Assembly: GCA_046734315.1 (NCBI GenBank)
Contig: JBKPQY010000276.1
Coordinates: forward strand, 1-18,129
DNA: 18,129 nucleotides
DNA from: DASXRA01 sp046734315
GTDB taxonomy: Bacteria; Actinomycetota; Actinomycetes; Mycobacteriales; Jatrophihabitantaceae
Reading direction: 5' to 3'
Below the pieces are notes generated by a model. That model did no database searches. It was not told where the DNA came from and saw only the letters and a list, made by a program, of their open reading frames with translations. Of this stretch, positions 1-6,519 are shown in pieces. Made by a program: the position numbers and the translations under genes. Each line of letters starts with the position of its first letter. The first letter of the stretch is position 1.

Positions 1-333
1 GCCGCCAGCCTCGGTGCAGTTAGGGCTGAACTCGTTAGGTACGAACAGCACTCCGGGCGGCAGCGTGGTCGTCAGCGTGACGCCCGTCGCCTCGCTGGGC
101 CCGCTGTTCCCCACGCTCACCGTGTAGGTCACGGACTGGCCGGTGAACACTGGATCCGGGTTGTCGCTGACGCCCAGGATGGCCATGTCCGCCTTCTTCG
201 GCGAGGCGGCGGCGACACCGCCGCCGACGACGCTCGACGCCAAGCCCAGCACGATGAGCAACACCGACAGCGTTGACGCGCGCCGCCCGCGACCGCCCGC
301 CAGGAATCTCAATCCGTTCAGTGATCTGCGCAT
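1..333 (-). CDS. Secreted DUF11-repeat protein, N-terminal part (3' end outside window)
   Basis: The reading frame starts at ATG 333 and stays open to the left edge (111 codons), so only the N-terminus is seen. Residues 1-19 are Arg-rich (MRRSLNGLRF start), residues 20-43 are hydrophobic, and AAA-S at 41-44 is a plausible signal peptidase site, so the protein is predicted to be exported. From about residue 48 the sequence has the pattern of the DUF11 / conserved-repeat family: AD-x-A, SDNPDPV, TYTVSVGNSGPSEATGV, then TLPPGV. These are beta-sandwich modules, often in tandem in bacterial surface proteins. A strong ribosome binding site (GGAGGGAG on the minus strand, 341-348) lies 7 nt before ATG and fixes the start. 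It points the same way as metH but is separated from it by about 580 bp and a hairpin, so it probably has its own promoter. The exact role is unknown. Confidence 0.82.
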   Translation of the reverse strand, partial: MRRSLNGLRFLAGGRGRRASTLSVLLIVLGLASSVVGGGVAAASPKKADMAILGVSDNPDPVFTGQSVTYTVSVGNSGPSEATGVTLTTTLPPGVLFVPNEFSPNCTEAGG

Positions 334-340
334 GCCGGAA

Positions 341-348
341 CTCCCTCC
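341..348 (-). promoter_or_regulatory. Ribosome binding site of the DUF11 gene
   Basis: The minus strand reads GGAGGGAG, followed by 7 nt and ATG at 333. It is among the strongest Shine-Dalgarno matches in the window and selects this start, from which the encoded protein begins with a signal peptide. Confidence 0.75.
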
Positions 349-374
349 AATAACCACCACACGTCACCAACGAC

Positions 375-393
375 GTCACAGCGCGGTCACAGC
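375..393. promoter_or_regulatory. GTCACAGC direct repeat, candidate MtrA-type response-regulator box
   Basis: GTCACAGCG at 375-383 is followed by GTCACAGCA at 386-394, an 11-bp period or about one helical turn. A third partial GTCAC lies at 363-367. Established knowledge: GTCACAGCG-like direct repeats are the reported binding motif of the response regulator MtrA in M. tuberculosis. The repeats lie 42-60 nt upstream of the DUF11 start. That this organism's MtrA binds here is inference. Confidence 0.4.
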
Positions 394-409
394 ATAGGAC
401 GCACTATGC
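392..409. repeat. 18-bp palindrome (6-bp arms) upstream of DUF11 gene
   Basis: GCATAG at 392-397 and CTATGC at 404-409 form perfect inverted 6-bp arms around a 6-bp spacer. On the minus strand TATGCT (391-396) could also be a -10 box, with a poor -35 TGTCCA 17 nt upstream. The palindrome would then overlap the promoter core, as an operator might. Confidence 0.4.
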
Positions 410-565
410 ACAGTGGACAGAGGGCAACAAGTGGAACGTCAATACCAACCACCACTGCGGCATTGCACGGACAACCAGTCGCCCACGTGACGCCGGTTGT
501 CACGCCTTGGACTTGACGGCCCTCTGGCGAGCATGGCGTATCCGATCATCGGCATGTGCGTGAAT

Positions 566-586
566 GGCGGCGGATGGTCCGCCGCC
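566..586. repeat. Perfect 9-bp GC-rich hairpin
   Basis: GGCGGCGGA (566-574) and TCCGCCGCC (578-586) pair perfectly around the 3-nt loop TGG. No T tract follows on either strand. It could be a tail-less terminator, an RNA-stability element, or a repeat remnant in the interval between metH and the DUF11 gene. Confidence 0.5.
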
Positions 587-757
587 TCGAAGCGCGCATA
601 AGGATGACCGCACTTGATCAACACCAGCCGGAGCGAGCGCGTAAATCGGCGATCGCGTCCGTGGGAGTCAAGGTTCGGGGGCGTCGTCCGCGGGTGATCT
701 TGGCGGGCCATGTCGCATGAGTGCTGCAGGGCCGTTGCAGTCAGAAGTTGATCTCCG

Positions 758-779
758 CGGGTACACAACGGGTACACAA
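758..779. repeat. Perfect tandem duplication of 11-mer CGGGTACACAA
   Basis: CGGGTACACAA occurs at 758-768 and again, abutting, at 769-779. The four GTCAA motifs (797-801, 813-817, 855-859, 865-869) follow within 90 bp. Direct repeats spaced by about a helical turn are typical of protein-binding sites. Arm-type integrase sites are one possibility, but no integrase or tRNA gene is visible here. Confidence 0.45.
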
Positions 780-822
780 GAGAACCGAAAACCACCGTCA
801 ACAGCCAGCGCAGTCAACGCAT

Positions 823-847
823 GGAGGTCCCAGAAAACGGGGCCTCC
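823..847 (-). terminator. Probable metH transcription terminator hairpin
   Basis: GGAGGTCCC (823-831) and GGGGCCTCC (839-847) form a 9-bp stem with one G-T position and a 7-nt loop. It lies 68 nt beyond the metH stop in the direction of transcription. There is no U tract, but many actinobacterial terminators lack one. Confidence 0.55.
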
Positions 848-914
848 CGCACTAGTCAACGCTCGTCAATAAGCCGTGGCCCGTCCATGTCGAACAGCAC
901 CGCGGCGAGCTCTC

Positions 915-3900
915 TCACGTGTTGAAGTACTTGGCCTCGGGATGGTGCACGACGATCGCGTCCGTGGACTGCTCCGGATGCAACTGGAACTCCTCGGACA
1001 GCTCGACGTTGATGCGCTCGGGGCGCAGCAGGCCGACGATCTTCGCGCGGTCCTCGAGATTGGGGCAGGCGCCGTAGCCGAGTGAGTAGCGCGCCCCACG
1101 GTAGCCGAGGTTGAAGAAATCCTCGACGTTGTCGGGGTCTTCGGCGGCGACGGGTCCCGACGGGAGGATGAGCTCCTGTCGCACCCTGCGGTGCCAGTAC
1201 TCCGCCAGGGCCTCCGTCAGCTGTACCGACAGGCCATGCGCCTCGAGGTAGTCGCGGTACGCGTTGGCCGCGAACAGCTCGTGCGTGAACTCGCTGATGC
1301 GCGCACCGATGGTGACGACGGTGAATGCGACGACGTCTGTCTCGCCGGAGTCCTCGCTCCGGAAGAAGTCGGCCAGGCACAGCCGCCGGTCCCGTCGCTG
1401 GCGCGGGAATGTGAAGCGCGTGCGTTCGGTGCCGGTCTCGCTCAGGACGATCAGGTCGTCGCCCTTGGACACGCACGGGTAGTAGCCGTAGACGACGGCC
1501 GCCTCCAGCACGCCCTCGGTCTGGAACCGATCGAGCCAGTAGCGCAGCCGTGGCCGCCCGTCAGTGTCGACGAGTTCCTCAAACGACGGTCCCTTCCCCC
1601 CGCGCGCGCCGCGCAGGCCCCATTGGCCCATGAACGTGGCCCGTTCGTCCAGCAGAGCCGAATACTCCGCCAGCGCGATGCCTTTGACCACGCGATCGCC
1701 CCAGAACGGCGGGGTGGGGACCGGGTTGTCGGTCGCGACGTCGGATCGTGCGGCCGGCTCGGGATGGCCCGTCTCCTCGGCGAGGCGCCGCTGCTCGGCG
1801 ATCTTGAGGGAGCGCGCGCGGCGGGCCTTGCGCTCGGCGAGCTTGCGCGCCTCCTGCTCCGACAGCTTGGCGTCGGCCGGGCCGTCTACTCCGGTGGGTA
1901 CCCCGCGCCGCGGGGACATCAGCGCGTCCATCAGCCGCAGCCCCTCGAACGCGTCGCGGGCGTACCGCACATCGCCCTGGAAGATCTCGGAGAGGTCGCC
2001 CTCGACGTAGCCACGGGTGAGCGCCGCGCCGCCCAGCAGCACCGGGTAGCGGCCGGCGATGCCCCGGGAGTTCATCTCCTCGAGGTTCTCCTTCATGATC
2101 ACCGTGCTCTTCACGAGCAGCCCGGACATGCCGATGGCGTCGGCGCCGTGCTCGTCGGCGGCTTCGAGGATCGCGTTGATCGGCTGCTTGATGCCGAGGT
2201 TGACCACGGTGTATCCGTTGTTGGAGAGGATGATGTCCACGAGGTTCTTGCCGATGTCGTGCACGTCGCCCTTGACGGTGGCGAGGACGATCGTGCCCTT
2301 ACCCCCCGACTCCGACTTCTCCATGTGCGGTTCGAGGTAGGCGACTGCGGCCTTCATCACCTCGGCGGACTGAAGCACGAACGGCAACTGCATCTCGCCG
2401 GCGCCGAACAGATCGCCCACGGTCTTCATGCCGGCCAGCAGAGTTTCGTTGATGATCTCCAAGGCGGGGCGCTGCGACAGAGCTTCGTCCAGGTCGGCCT
2501 CGAGGCCATTGCGCTCGCCGTCGATGATGCGCCGCTGCAGCCGCTCGTCCAGGGGCAGCGCAGCGAGCTCTTCGGCGCGGGTGGCGGCGCTCGACTGCGC
2601 GGACACGCCCTCGAACAGCTGAAGGAACCGCTGCAGGGGGTCGTAAGGAGGTTCACCGGAGCCGCCGGGCCGGCGTCTGTCATAGACGAGGTCGAGGGCG
2701 ACCTCGCGCTGCTCGGCCGGAATCTTCGAAATCGGCAAGATCTTCGACGCGTGCACGATCGCGGAGTCGAGGCCGGCTGTGACGCACTCGGAAAGGAACA
2801 CCGAGTTCAGCACCTGCCGCGCCGCCGGGTTGAGGCCGAAGGAGATGTTCGACAGCCCCAACGTCGTCTGCACGTCGGGGTGCCGCTGCTTGAGCGACCG
2901 GATGCCCTCAATCGTCTCGATCCCGTCGCGGCGGCTTTCCTCTTGCCCGGTGCCGAGGGTGAACGTGAGGCAGTCGATCAGGATGTCGCTCTCGGCCATC
3001 CCCCACTTCTGGGTCAGTGTTTCGATGAGCCGCTCGGCGACTGCCACCTTCGTCTCGGCGGTGCGTGCCTGGCCCTCCTCGTCGATGGTGAGCGCGATGA
3101 CCGCAGCGCCGTGCTCGCGCACGATCGGCATGATGCGCGCGAAGCGGCTCTCCGGCCCCTCGCCGTCCTCGAAGTTCACGGAGTTGATCACGCAGCGACC
3201 GCCGAGCAACTCCAGGCCGGCCTCGAGCACCGGCGGCTCGGTCGAGTCGAGGACGATCGGCAGCGTCGACGCGGTGGCTAACCGCCCGGCGACCTCACGC
3301 ATATCGTCACGGCCCGCTCGACCTACATAGTCGACGCAGACGTCGAGCAGGTGGCTGCCGTCTCGGATCTGGCCGCGGGCGATCTCGACCGTCTTCCCCC
3401 AGTCGCCGCTGAGCATCGCCTCGCGGAACGCCTTGGAACCGTTGGCGTTGGTGCGCTCGCCGATCATCAGCACGCTGGCGTCCTGGCGGAACGGCACGCT
3501 CTGGTACAGCGAGGCGGACGCCGGCTCCGGACGCGCAGCGCGTGGCCGGGGCGTCAGGTCGCGCACCGCCTCGACTACGCGCATGATGTGCTCGGGCGTG
3601 GTACCGCAGCAGCCACCGACGAGCGCAGCCCCGAATTCGCGCACGAACTGCGCCAGCGCCATGGCGAGTTCGTCCGGCGTGAGCGGATAGGTGGCACCGT
3701 CCGGGCCGAGCTCGGGCAGTCCGGCGTTCGGCATGACCGACAGCGGGCGGGGAGAATTGCGGGACAGGTAGCGCAGGTGCTCGCTCATCTCGGCCGGCCC
3801 GGTGGCACAGTTCAGCCCGATCAGGTCGACGCCCAGCGGCGCCAGCGCGGTGAGCGCCGCCCCGATCTCCGAGCCGAGCAGCATCGTGCCGGTGGTCTCG

Positions 3901-4475
3901 ACCGTGACGTGTGCGATCACCGGCAGCGCGACTCCGGCCGCGGCGATGGCCCGTCGGGCGCCGATGATCGCCGACTTGGCCTGCAGCAGGTCCTGGCAGG
4001 TCTCCACGATGATCGCGTCGGCGCCGCCCTCGAGCAGCCCGGCCGCTTCTTCCTCGTAGGCGTCGCGCAGCGTGGCGTACGGGACGTGGCCGAGCGTCGG
4101 CAGTTTCGTGCCCGGACCCACCGAGCCGAGGACCCACCGGCCCGGATAACCGTCCGCCACCTCGCGGGCCAGCGACGCCCCGGCGCGGGCCAGCTCGCGG
4201 ATGCGGTCGGCGATGCCGTACTCACCGAGGTTGGCCCAGTTCGCCCCGAACGTGTTCGTCTCGACCATATCGGCGCCGGCCCGGAAGTAGGCGTCGTGGA
4301 TGGCGCGCACGACGTCGGGCCGCGACACGTTCAGGATCTCGTTGCAGCCCTCGAGGCCCTGGAAGTCGTCCAGGGTGAGCTCGGCGGCCTGGAGCATCGT
4401 CCCCATCGCCCCGTCGGCGACAACAACGCGCTCGCGCAGCGCGTCCAGCAACGACGGGCCGGAGGTAGCGGACAT
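915..4475 (-). CDS. metH: Cobalamin-dependent methionine synthase (5-methyltetrahydrofolate--homocysteine methyltransferase)
   Basis: A cytosolic enzyme that transfers a methyl group from 5-methyl-THF to homocysteine via cobalamin, giving methionine and THF. The 1186 residues compare with 1227 in E. coli. Domains in order: homocysteine S-methyltransferase (about 10-305; zinc ligands Cys223 in LNCATGP and Cys289-Cys290 in GGCCGTTPEH); pterin-binding domain (about 330-590; IGERTNANGSKAF near 338); cap domain (about 645-735); B12-binding domain with DVHDIGKN, whose His739 is the expected axial cobalt ligand; and a C-terminal AdoMet-dependent reactivation domain (about 900-1186) with RYSLGYGACP ending at Pro1138. 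All key residues are present. ATG 4475 was chosen because the protein family begins there (MSATSGPSLLDAL). The frame extends 51 codons further, but those are Arg/Pro-rich and unlike the family. No cobalamin riboswitch fits before this start. The gene is divergent from the PAC2 gene, as in M. tuberculosis Rv2124c/Rv2125. Confidence 0.97.
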   Translation of the reverse strand: MSATSGPSLLDALRERVVVADGAMGTMLQAAELTLDDFQGLEGCNEILNVSRPDVVRAIHDAYFRAGADMVETNTFGANWANLGEYGIADRIRELARAGASLAREVADGYPGRWVLGSVGPGTKLPTLGHVPYATLRDAYEEEAAGLLEGGADAIIVETCQDLLQAKSAIIGARRAIAAAGVALPVIAHVTVETTGTMLLGSEIGAALTALAPLGVDLIGLNCATGPAEMSEHLRYLSRNSPRPLSVMPNAGLPELGPDGATYPLTPDELAMALAQFVREFGAALVGGCCGTTPEHIMRVVEAVRDLTPRPRAARPEPASASLYQSVPFRQDASVLMIGERTNANGSKAFREAMLSGDWGKTVEIARGQIRDGSHLLDVCVDYVGRAGRDDMREVAGRLATASTLPIVLDSTEPPVLEAGLELLGGRCVINSVNFEDGEGPESRFARIMPIVREHGAAVIALTIDEEGQARTAETKVAVAERLIETLTQKWGMAESDILIDCLTFTLGTGQEESRRDGIETIEGIRSLKQRHPDVQTTLGLSNISFGLNPAARQVLNSVFLSECVTAGLDSAIVHASKILPISKIPAEQREVALDLVYDRRRPGGSGEPPYDPLQRFLQLFEGVSAQSSAATRAEELAALPLDERLQRRIIDGERNGLEADLDEALSQRPALEIINETLLAGMKTVGDLFGAGEMQLPFVLQSAEVMKAAVAYLEPHMEKSESGGKGTIVLATVKGDVHDIGKNLVDIILSNNGYTVVNLGIKQPINAILEAADEHGADAIGMSGLLVKSTVIMKENLEEMNSRGIAGRYPVLLGGAALTRGYVEGDLSEIFQGDVRYARDAFEGLRLMDALMSPRRGVPTGVDGPADAKLSEQEARKLAERKARRARSLKIAEQRRLAEETGHPEPAARSDVATDNPVPTPPFWGDRVVKGIALAEYSALLDERATFMGQWGLRGARGGKGPSFEELVDTDGRPRLRYWLDRFQTEGVLEAAVVYGYYPCVSKGDDLIVLSETGTERTRFTFPRQRRDRRLCLADFFRSEDSGETDVVAFTVVTIGARISEFTHELFAANAYRDYLEAHGLSVQLTEALAEYWHRRVRQELILPSGPVAAEDPDNVEDFFNLGYRGARYSLGYGACPNLEDRAKIVGLLRPERINVELSEEFQLHPEQSTDAIVVHHPEAKYFNT

Positions 4476-4488
4476 ACGCCCAAGGCTA
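4476..4488 (-). promoter_or_regulatory. Candidate leaderless promoter of metH
   Basis: The minus strand reads TAGCCT (4488-4483), then 7 nt, then ATG at 4475. A TANNNT box 6-8 nt before the start codon is the typical actinobacterial leaderless arrangement, in which transcription begins at the A of ATG. No clear Shine-Dalgarno sequence precedes this ATG, which agrees. No convincing -35 box is visible. Confidence 0.5.
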
Positions 4489-4584
4489 CCGACGAGGCCG
4501 CCCCGATTAGCGAAGGGCGACCGCACCGAACCGAACCACACGGCGATGAGCGCTCGCGCGAAGAGCCCGGCGCCGCGACGCGGC

Positions 4585-4652
4585 CGCGCCGAAGGCGCGA
4601 GCGGAGATCCGGATCCACCCGAGCGCAAGCGAGTGGTGGAGACGGAGATCCG
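4585..4652. repeat. Inverted and direct repeats in the metH/PAC2 divergent intergenic region
   Basis: CGCGCC (4585-4590) and GGCGCG (4594-4599) form a perfect 6-bp stem with loop GAA. CGGAGATCCG occurs at 4602-4611 and again at 4643-4652. Between the copies TCCACC (4614-4619) pairs with GGTGGA (4635-4640). The cluster lies upstream of both divergent genes. It may be a regulator site or an intergenic repeat. Confidence 0.4.
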
Positions 4653-4675
4653 CCCAGCCGGGATTGGGTCAGTCG

Positions 4676-4687
4676 TACGCTGGGCGC
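4676..4687 (+). promoter_or_regulatory. Candidate leaderless promoter of the PAC2 gene
   Basis: TACGCT at 4676-4681 is followed by 6 nt and ATG at 4688, again a TANNNT box at leaderless spacing. No good Shine-Dalgarno sequence precedes the ATG. This also argues against the upstream in-frame TTG at 4664, which would lie upstream of the predicted transcript start. Confidence 0.5.
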
Positions 4688-5596
4688 ATGATCGAGCGCC
4701 CCCGAGCCGAGCTCGAAGACGATGGCTGGCCCGAGCTGACTGACGCGATCATGGTGGCCGCGTTCGAGGGCTGGAACGACGCGGGCGATGCCGCGACCGG
4801 CGCGGTCGAGCACCTGGAGCTGATCTGGGACGCGCAGCCGCTGATGGCTATCGACCCGGACGACTATTACGACTTCCAGGTCAACCGGCCCACCGTGTCG
4901 CTCGTCGACGGCGTGACCCGGCGGGTGTCGTGGCCGACCACCCGGATGTCGGTGTGCCGCCCGCCCGGCGCCGCCTTCGACCTCGTCCTGGTGCGCGGCA
5001 TCGAGCCGAACATGCGGTGGCAGGCGTTCTGCGACGAAATCCTGGACGTGGTGCGCGCCCTGGACGTTCGCGTCGTGGTGACCCTCGGCGCGCTGTTGTC
5101 CGACACACCGCACACCCGGGCCACCCAGGTCACCGGGACGTCCTACGACCAGGACTCCGCGCACAAGTACGGGCTGGAGCGCTCACAGTACGAGGGTCCT
5201 ACCGGCATCGTCGGCGTATTGCAGGACGCGTGCGTGACCGCCGGCGTTCCCGCGATCTCGTTCTGGGCGGGCGTCCCGCACTACGTCTCCCAGCCGCCGA
5301 ACCCGAAAGCCACGCTCGCTCTGCTGCACAGCGTCGAGGAGGTGCTCGACGTGCCGGTGCCGCTGGCCGAGCTGCCGCAGCAGGCTGACGAATGGCAGAA
5401 GCTCGTCGACGAGATGGCCGCCGAGGACGACGAGGTCACCGAGTACATCCGCAATCTCGAGCAGCGCGACGACGAGATCGACCGCGGCGCGATGGGTGCC
5501 ACGTCCGGCGATGCCATCGCCCGTGAGTTCGAGCGCTACCTGCGCCGGCGCGACCGCGGTCACGGCTTCGGCGGGCACGCCTCGTCCGGCGGCTGA
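4688..5596 (+). CDS. PAC2 (proteasome assembly chaperone 2) family protein
   Basis: A soluble 302-residue protein of the PAC2 / ATP-grasp-like fold family, related to M. tuberculosis Rv2125. Family signatures visible: IMVAAFEGWNDAGDAAT near residues 22-38, RGIEPNMRW near 101-109, LGALLSDTPHTR near 130-141, then YEGPTGIVGVLQDAC and FWAGVPHYVSQPPNPKAT in the C-terminal half. The tail (about 235-302) is acidic then Arg/Gly-rich and probably flexible. No signal peptide or membrane segment is present. In eukaryotes PAC2 helps assemble the 20S proteasome. In actinobacteria the role is not established, although Rv2125 lies not far from the proteasome/pupylation genes. No such genes are visible here. 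ATG 4688 was chosen because a TACGCT box sits at leaderless spacing and homologues start with this sequence. The divergent partner is metH. Confidence 0.88.
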   Translation: MIERPRAELEDDGWPELTDAIMVAAFEGWNDAGDAATGAVEHLELIWDAQPLMAIDPDDYYDFQVNRPTVSLVDGVTRRVSWPTTRMSVCRPPGAAFDLVLVRGIEPNMRWQAFCDEILDVVRALDVRVVVTLGALLSDTPHTRATQVTGTSYDQDSAHKYGLERSQYEGPTGIVGVLQDACVTAGVPAISFWAGVPHYVSQPPNPKATLALLHSVEEVLDVPVPLAELPQQADEWQKLVDEMAAEDDEVTEYIRNLEQRDDEIDRGAMGATSGDAIAREFERYLRRRDRGHGFGGHASSGG

Positions 5597-5630
5597 GCCG
5601 GCGGCGCGGGAAGGCGGCGAAGGCTCGGCC

Positions 5631-5670
5631 AGCACGGTTTGCGTGCTTTAGACTCCGCAGCTAGCCGTGC
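5631..5670 (+). other. Two mutually exclusive hairpins between PAC2 and PP2C genes
   Basis: AGCACG (5631-5636) pairs with CGTGCT (5642-5647) over a 5-nt loop and is followed by a short TTTA. The overlapping GCACGG (5632-5637) can instead pair with CCGTGC (5665-5670). The first hairpin could be a weak terminator for the PAC2 gene. A TAGACT box (5649-5654) without a recognisable -35 is the best candidate -10 for the downstream operon. Confidence 0.3.
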
Positions 5671-5719
5671 CGCAATACTCACCTCTATTCACCTGTCGCC
5701 AGCTGGGGTTGACCCGTCG

Positions 5720-6514
5720 ATGATGTCGGTTCAGTGGGGGTCCGCGACCGATCCCGGACGTGTCCGCGCGATCAACGAGGACAGCTACCTGGTCGCCCCC
5801 AGCGTGTTCGTCGTCGCGGACGGAATGGGCGGACACGCCGCCGGTGAGGTGGCCAGCGCGATCGCGGTCGGCGAGTTCCGGGCTCTGGCGGAACGCTCCG
5901 AGCTGCTCACCGAGCAGATCGTCGACGCGATCGCGCGGGCCAACCAGCAGATCCTCGAGAGCGGCCGCAAACATGACACTCGCAAGGGCATGGGCACCAC
6001 GCTGGCCGGCGTCGGCATCGTGCGGGCGGGCGGATCGTCGCACTGGGCGGTGTTCAACGTCGGCGATTCGCGCGTGTACCGCTACGTGCACGGCCAGCTG
6101 CACCAGATCAGCGTCGACCATTCGGAGGTCCAGGAGCTGATCAGCGCCGGTTACATCACACCCGAGGAGGCCAAGATCCATCCGGACCGCAACGTCGTGA
6201 CCCGGTCGCTGGGCACCGATCCGGCTCCGGTGCCCGACGTCTGGGTGTTCCCGCCGGTCGCCGGTGAACGCTTCCTCGTCTGCTCGGACGGGCTGTCACG
6301 CGAGCTGGACGACGCCGAGATCGAGAACATCCTGCACCGAGAACCGGTCGCCCAGGAGGCGGCCAGTGCGCTCGTGACGCGTGCCGTGGAGGCGGGCGGC
6401 CGCGACAACATCACGGTCCTTGTGATCGACTTCGCAGGCAGCCCGACCGACGGGCTGGGCCACGCGATCGACGAGGACACCGCGCCGCGGCAACACGGCC
6501 TCGTGGGATTCTGA
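5720..6514 (+). CDS. PP2C-family Ser/Thr protein phosphatase (PstP/Stp1 type)
   Basis: A 264-residue metal-dependent phosphatase that removes phosphate from Ser/Thr, presumably from the kinase and its targets in this operon. The PP2C motifs are complete: NEDSY with Asp21, VVADGMGGHAAGE with Asp34 and Gly35, GTT at 92-94, NVGDSRVYR with Asp116, DHSEVQ at 133, RSLG, CSDGLS with Asp190, and GGRDNITVLV with Asp229. The catalytic domain fills nearly the whole protein. There is no membrane segment, so unlike mycobacterial PstP it is predicted to be cytosolic. The short C-terminus (240-264) contains the acidic DEDTAPRQ. I chose ATG 5720, with GGGG 11 nt upstream; ATG 5723 is equally possible. An in-frame TTG at 5639 would add 27 residues unlike any PP2C. 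It is the first gene of the apparent operon and ends 5 nt before the FHA gene. Confidence 0.93.
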   Translation: MMSVQWGSATDPGRVRAINEDSYLVAPSVFVVADGMGGHAAGEVASAIAVGEFRALAERSELLTEQIVDAIARANQQILESGRKHDTRKGMGTTLAGVGIVRAGGSSHWAVFNVGDSRVYRYVHGQLHQISVDHSEVQELISAGYITPEEAKIHPDRNVVTRSLGTDPAPVPDVWVFPPVAGERFLVCSDGLSRELDDAEIENILHREPVAQEAASALVTRAVEAGGRDNITVLVIDFAGSPTDGLGHAIDEDTAPRQHGLVGF

Positions 6515-6519
6515 TCATC

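Larger units (their letters stand above)
334..914. other. Gene-free interval between metH 3' end and DUF11 gene
   Basis: I see no convincing gene in these 581 bases. Open frames exist on the minus strand (up to about 120 codons, 439-801), but they start at TTG, have no recognisable domain and lack the strong G/C third-position bias of the neighbouring genes. The interval holds GTCACAGC direct repeats (375-393), an 18-bp palindrome (392-409), the inverted repeat CGTGAC-N7-GTCACG (486-504), a GC-rich hairpin (566-586), a tandem 11-mer (758-779), four scattered GTCAA motifs (797-869) and the probable metH terminator (823-847). It may be a promoter/terminator region, perhaps with remnants of an old integration. 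Confidence 0.6.

Noticed and set aside
439..801. A 120-codon minus-strand frame in the gene-free interval
   Set aside because: It starts at TTG without a ribosome binding site, lacks the third-position G/C bias of neighbouring genes and shows no family pattern. It overlaps the tandem 11-mer and the hairpin.
650..967. A 15-bp direct repeat (CGATCGCGTCCGTGG) at 650-664 and 953-967
   Set aside because: The similarity does not extend beyond 15 bp on either side. One copy lies inside metH coding sequence, so chance in GC-rich DNA is the simplest explanation.
1191..3281. A 696-codon plus-strand frame antisense to metH
   Set aside because: The metH product on the minus strand has all catalytic motifs in this stretch. 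The antisense frame has shadow composition and no recognisable domain.
4476..4628. A 51-codon N-terminal extension of metH
   Set aside because: The added residues are Arg/Pro/Gly-rich and unlike methionine synthases, and a promoter-like TAGCCT box lies inside the extension, just before ATG 4475.
4476..4687. A cobalamin riboswitch for metH
   Set aside because: I found no B12-box-like sequence or suitable leader. The promoter geometry suggests a leaderless transcript with no room for a riboswitch.
5639..5719. A 27-codon extension of the PP2C phosphatase to a TTG start
   Set aside because: The family begins at the SVQWGSATD segment. The extension has no ribosome binding site and overlaps the hairpin and the TAGACT box.
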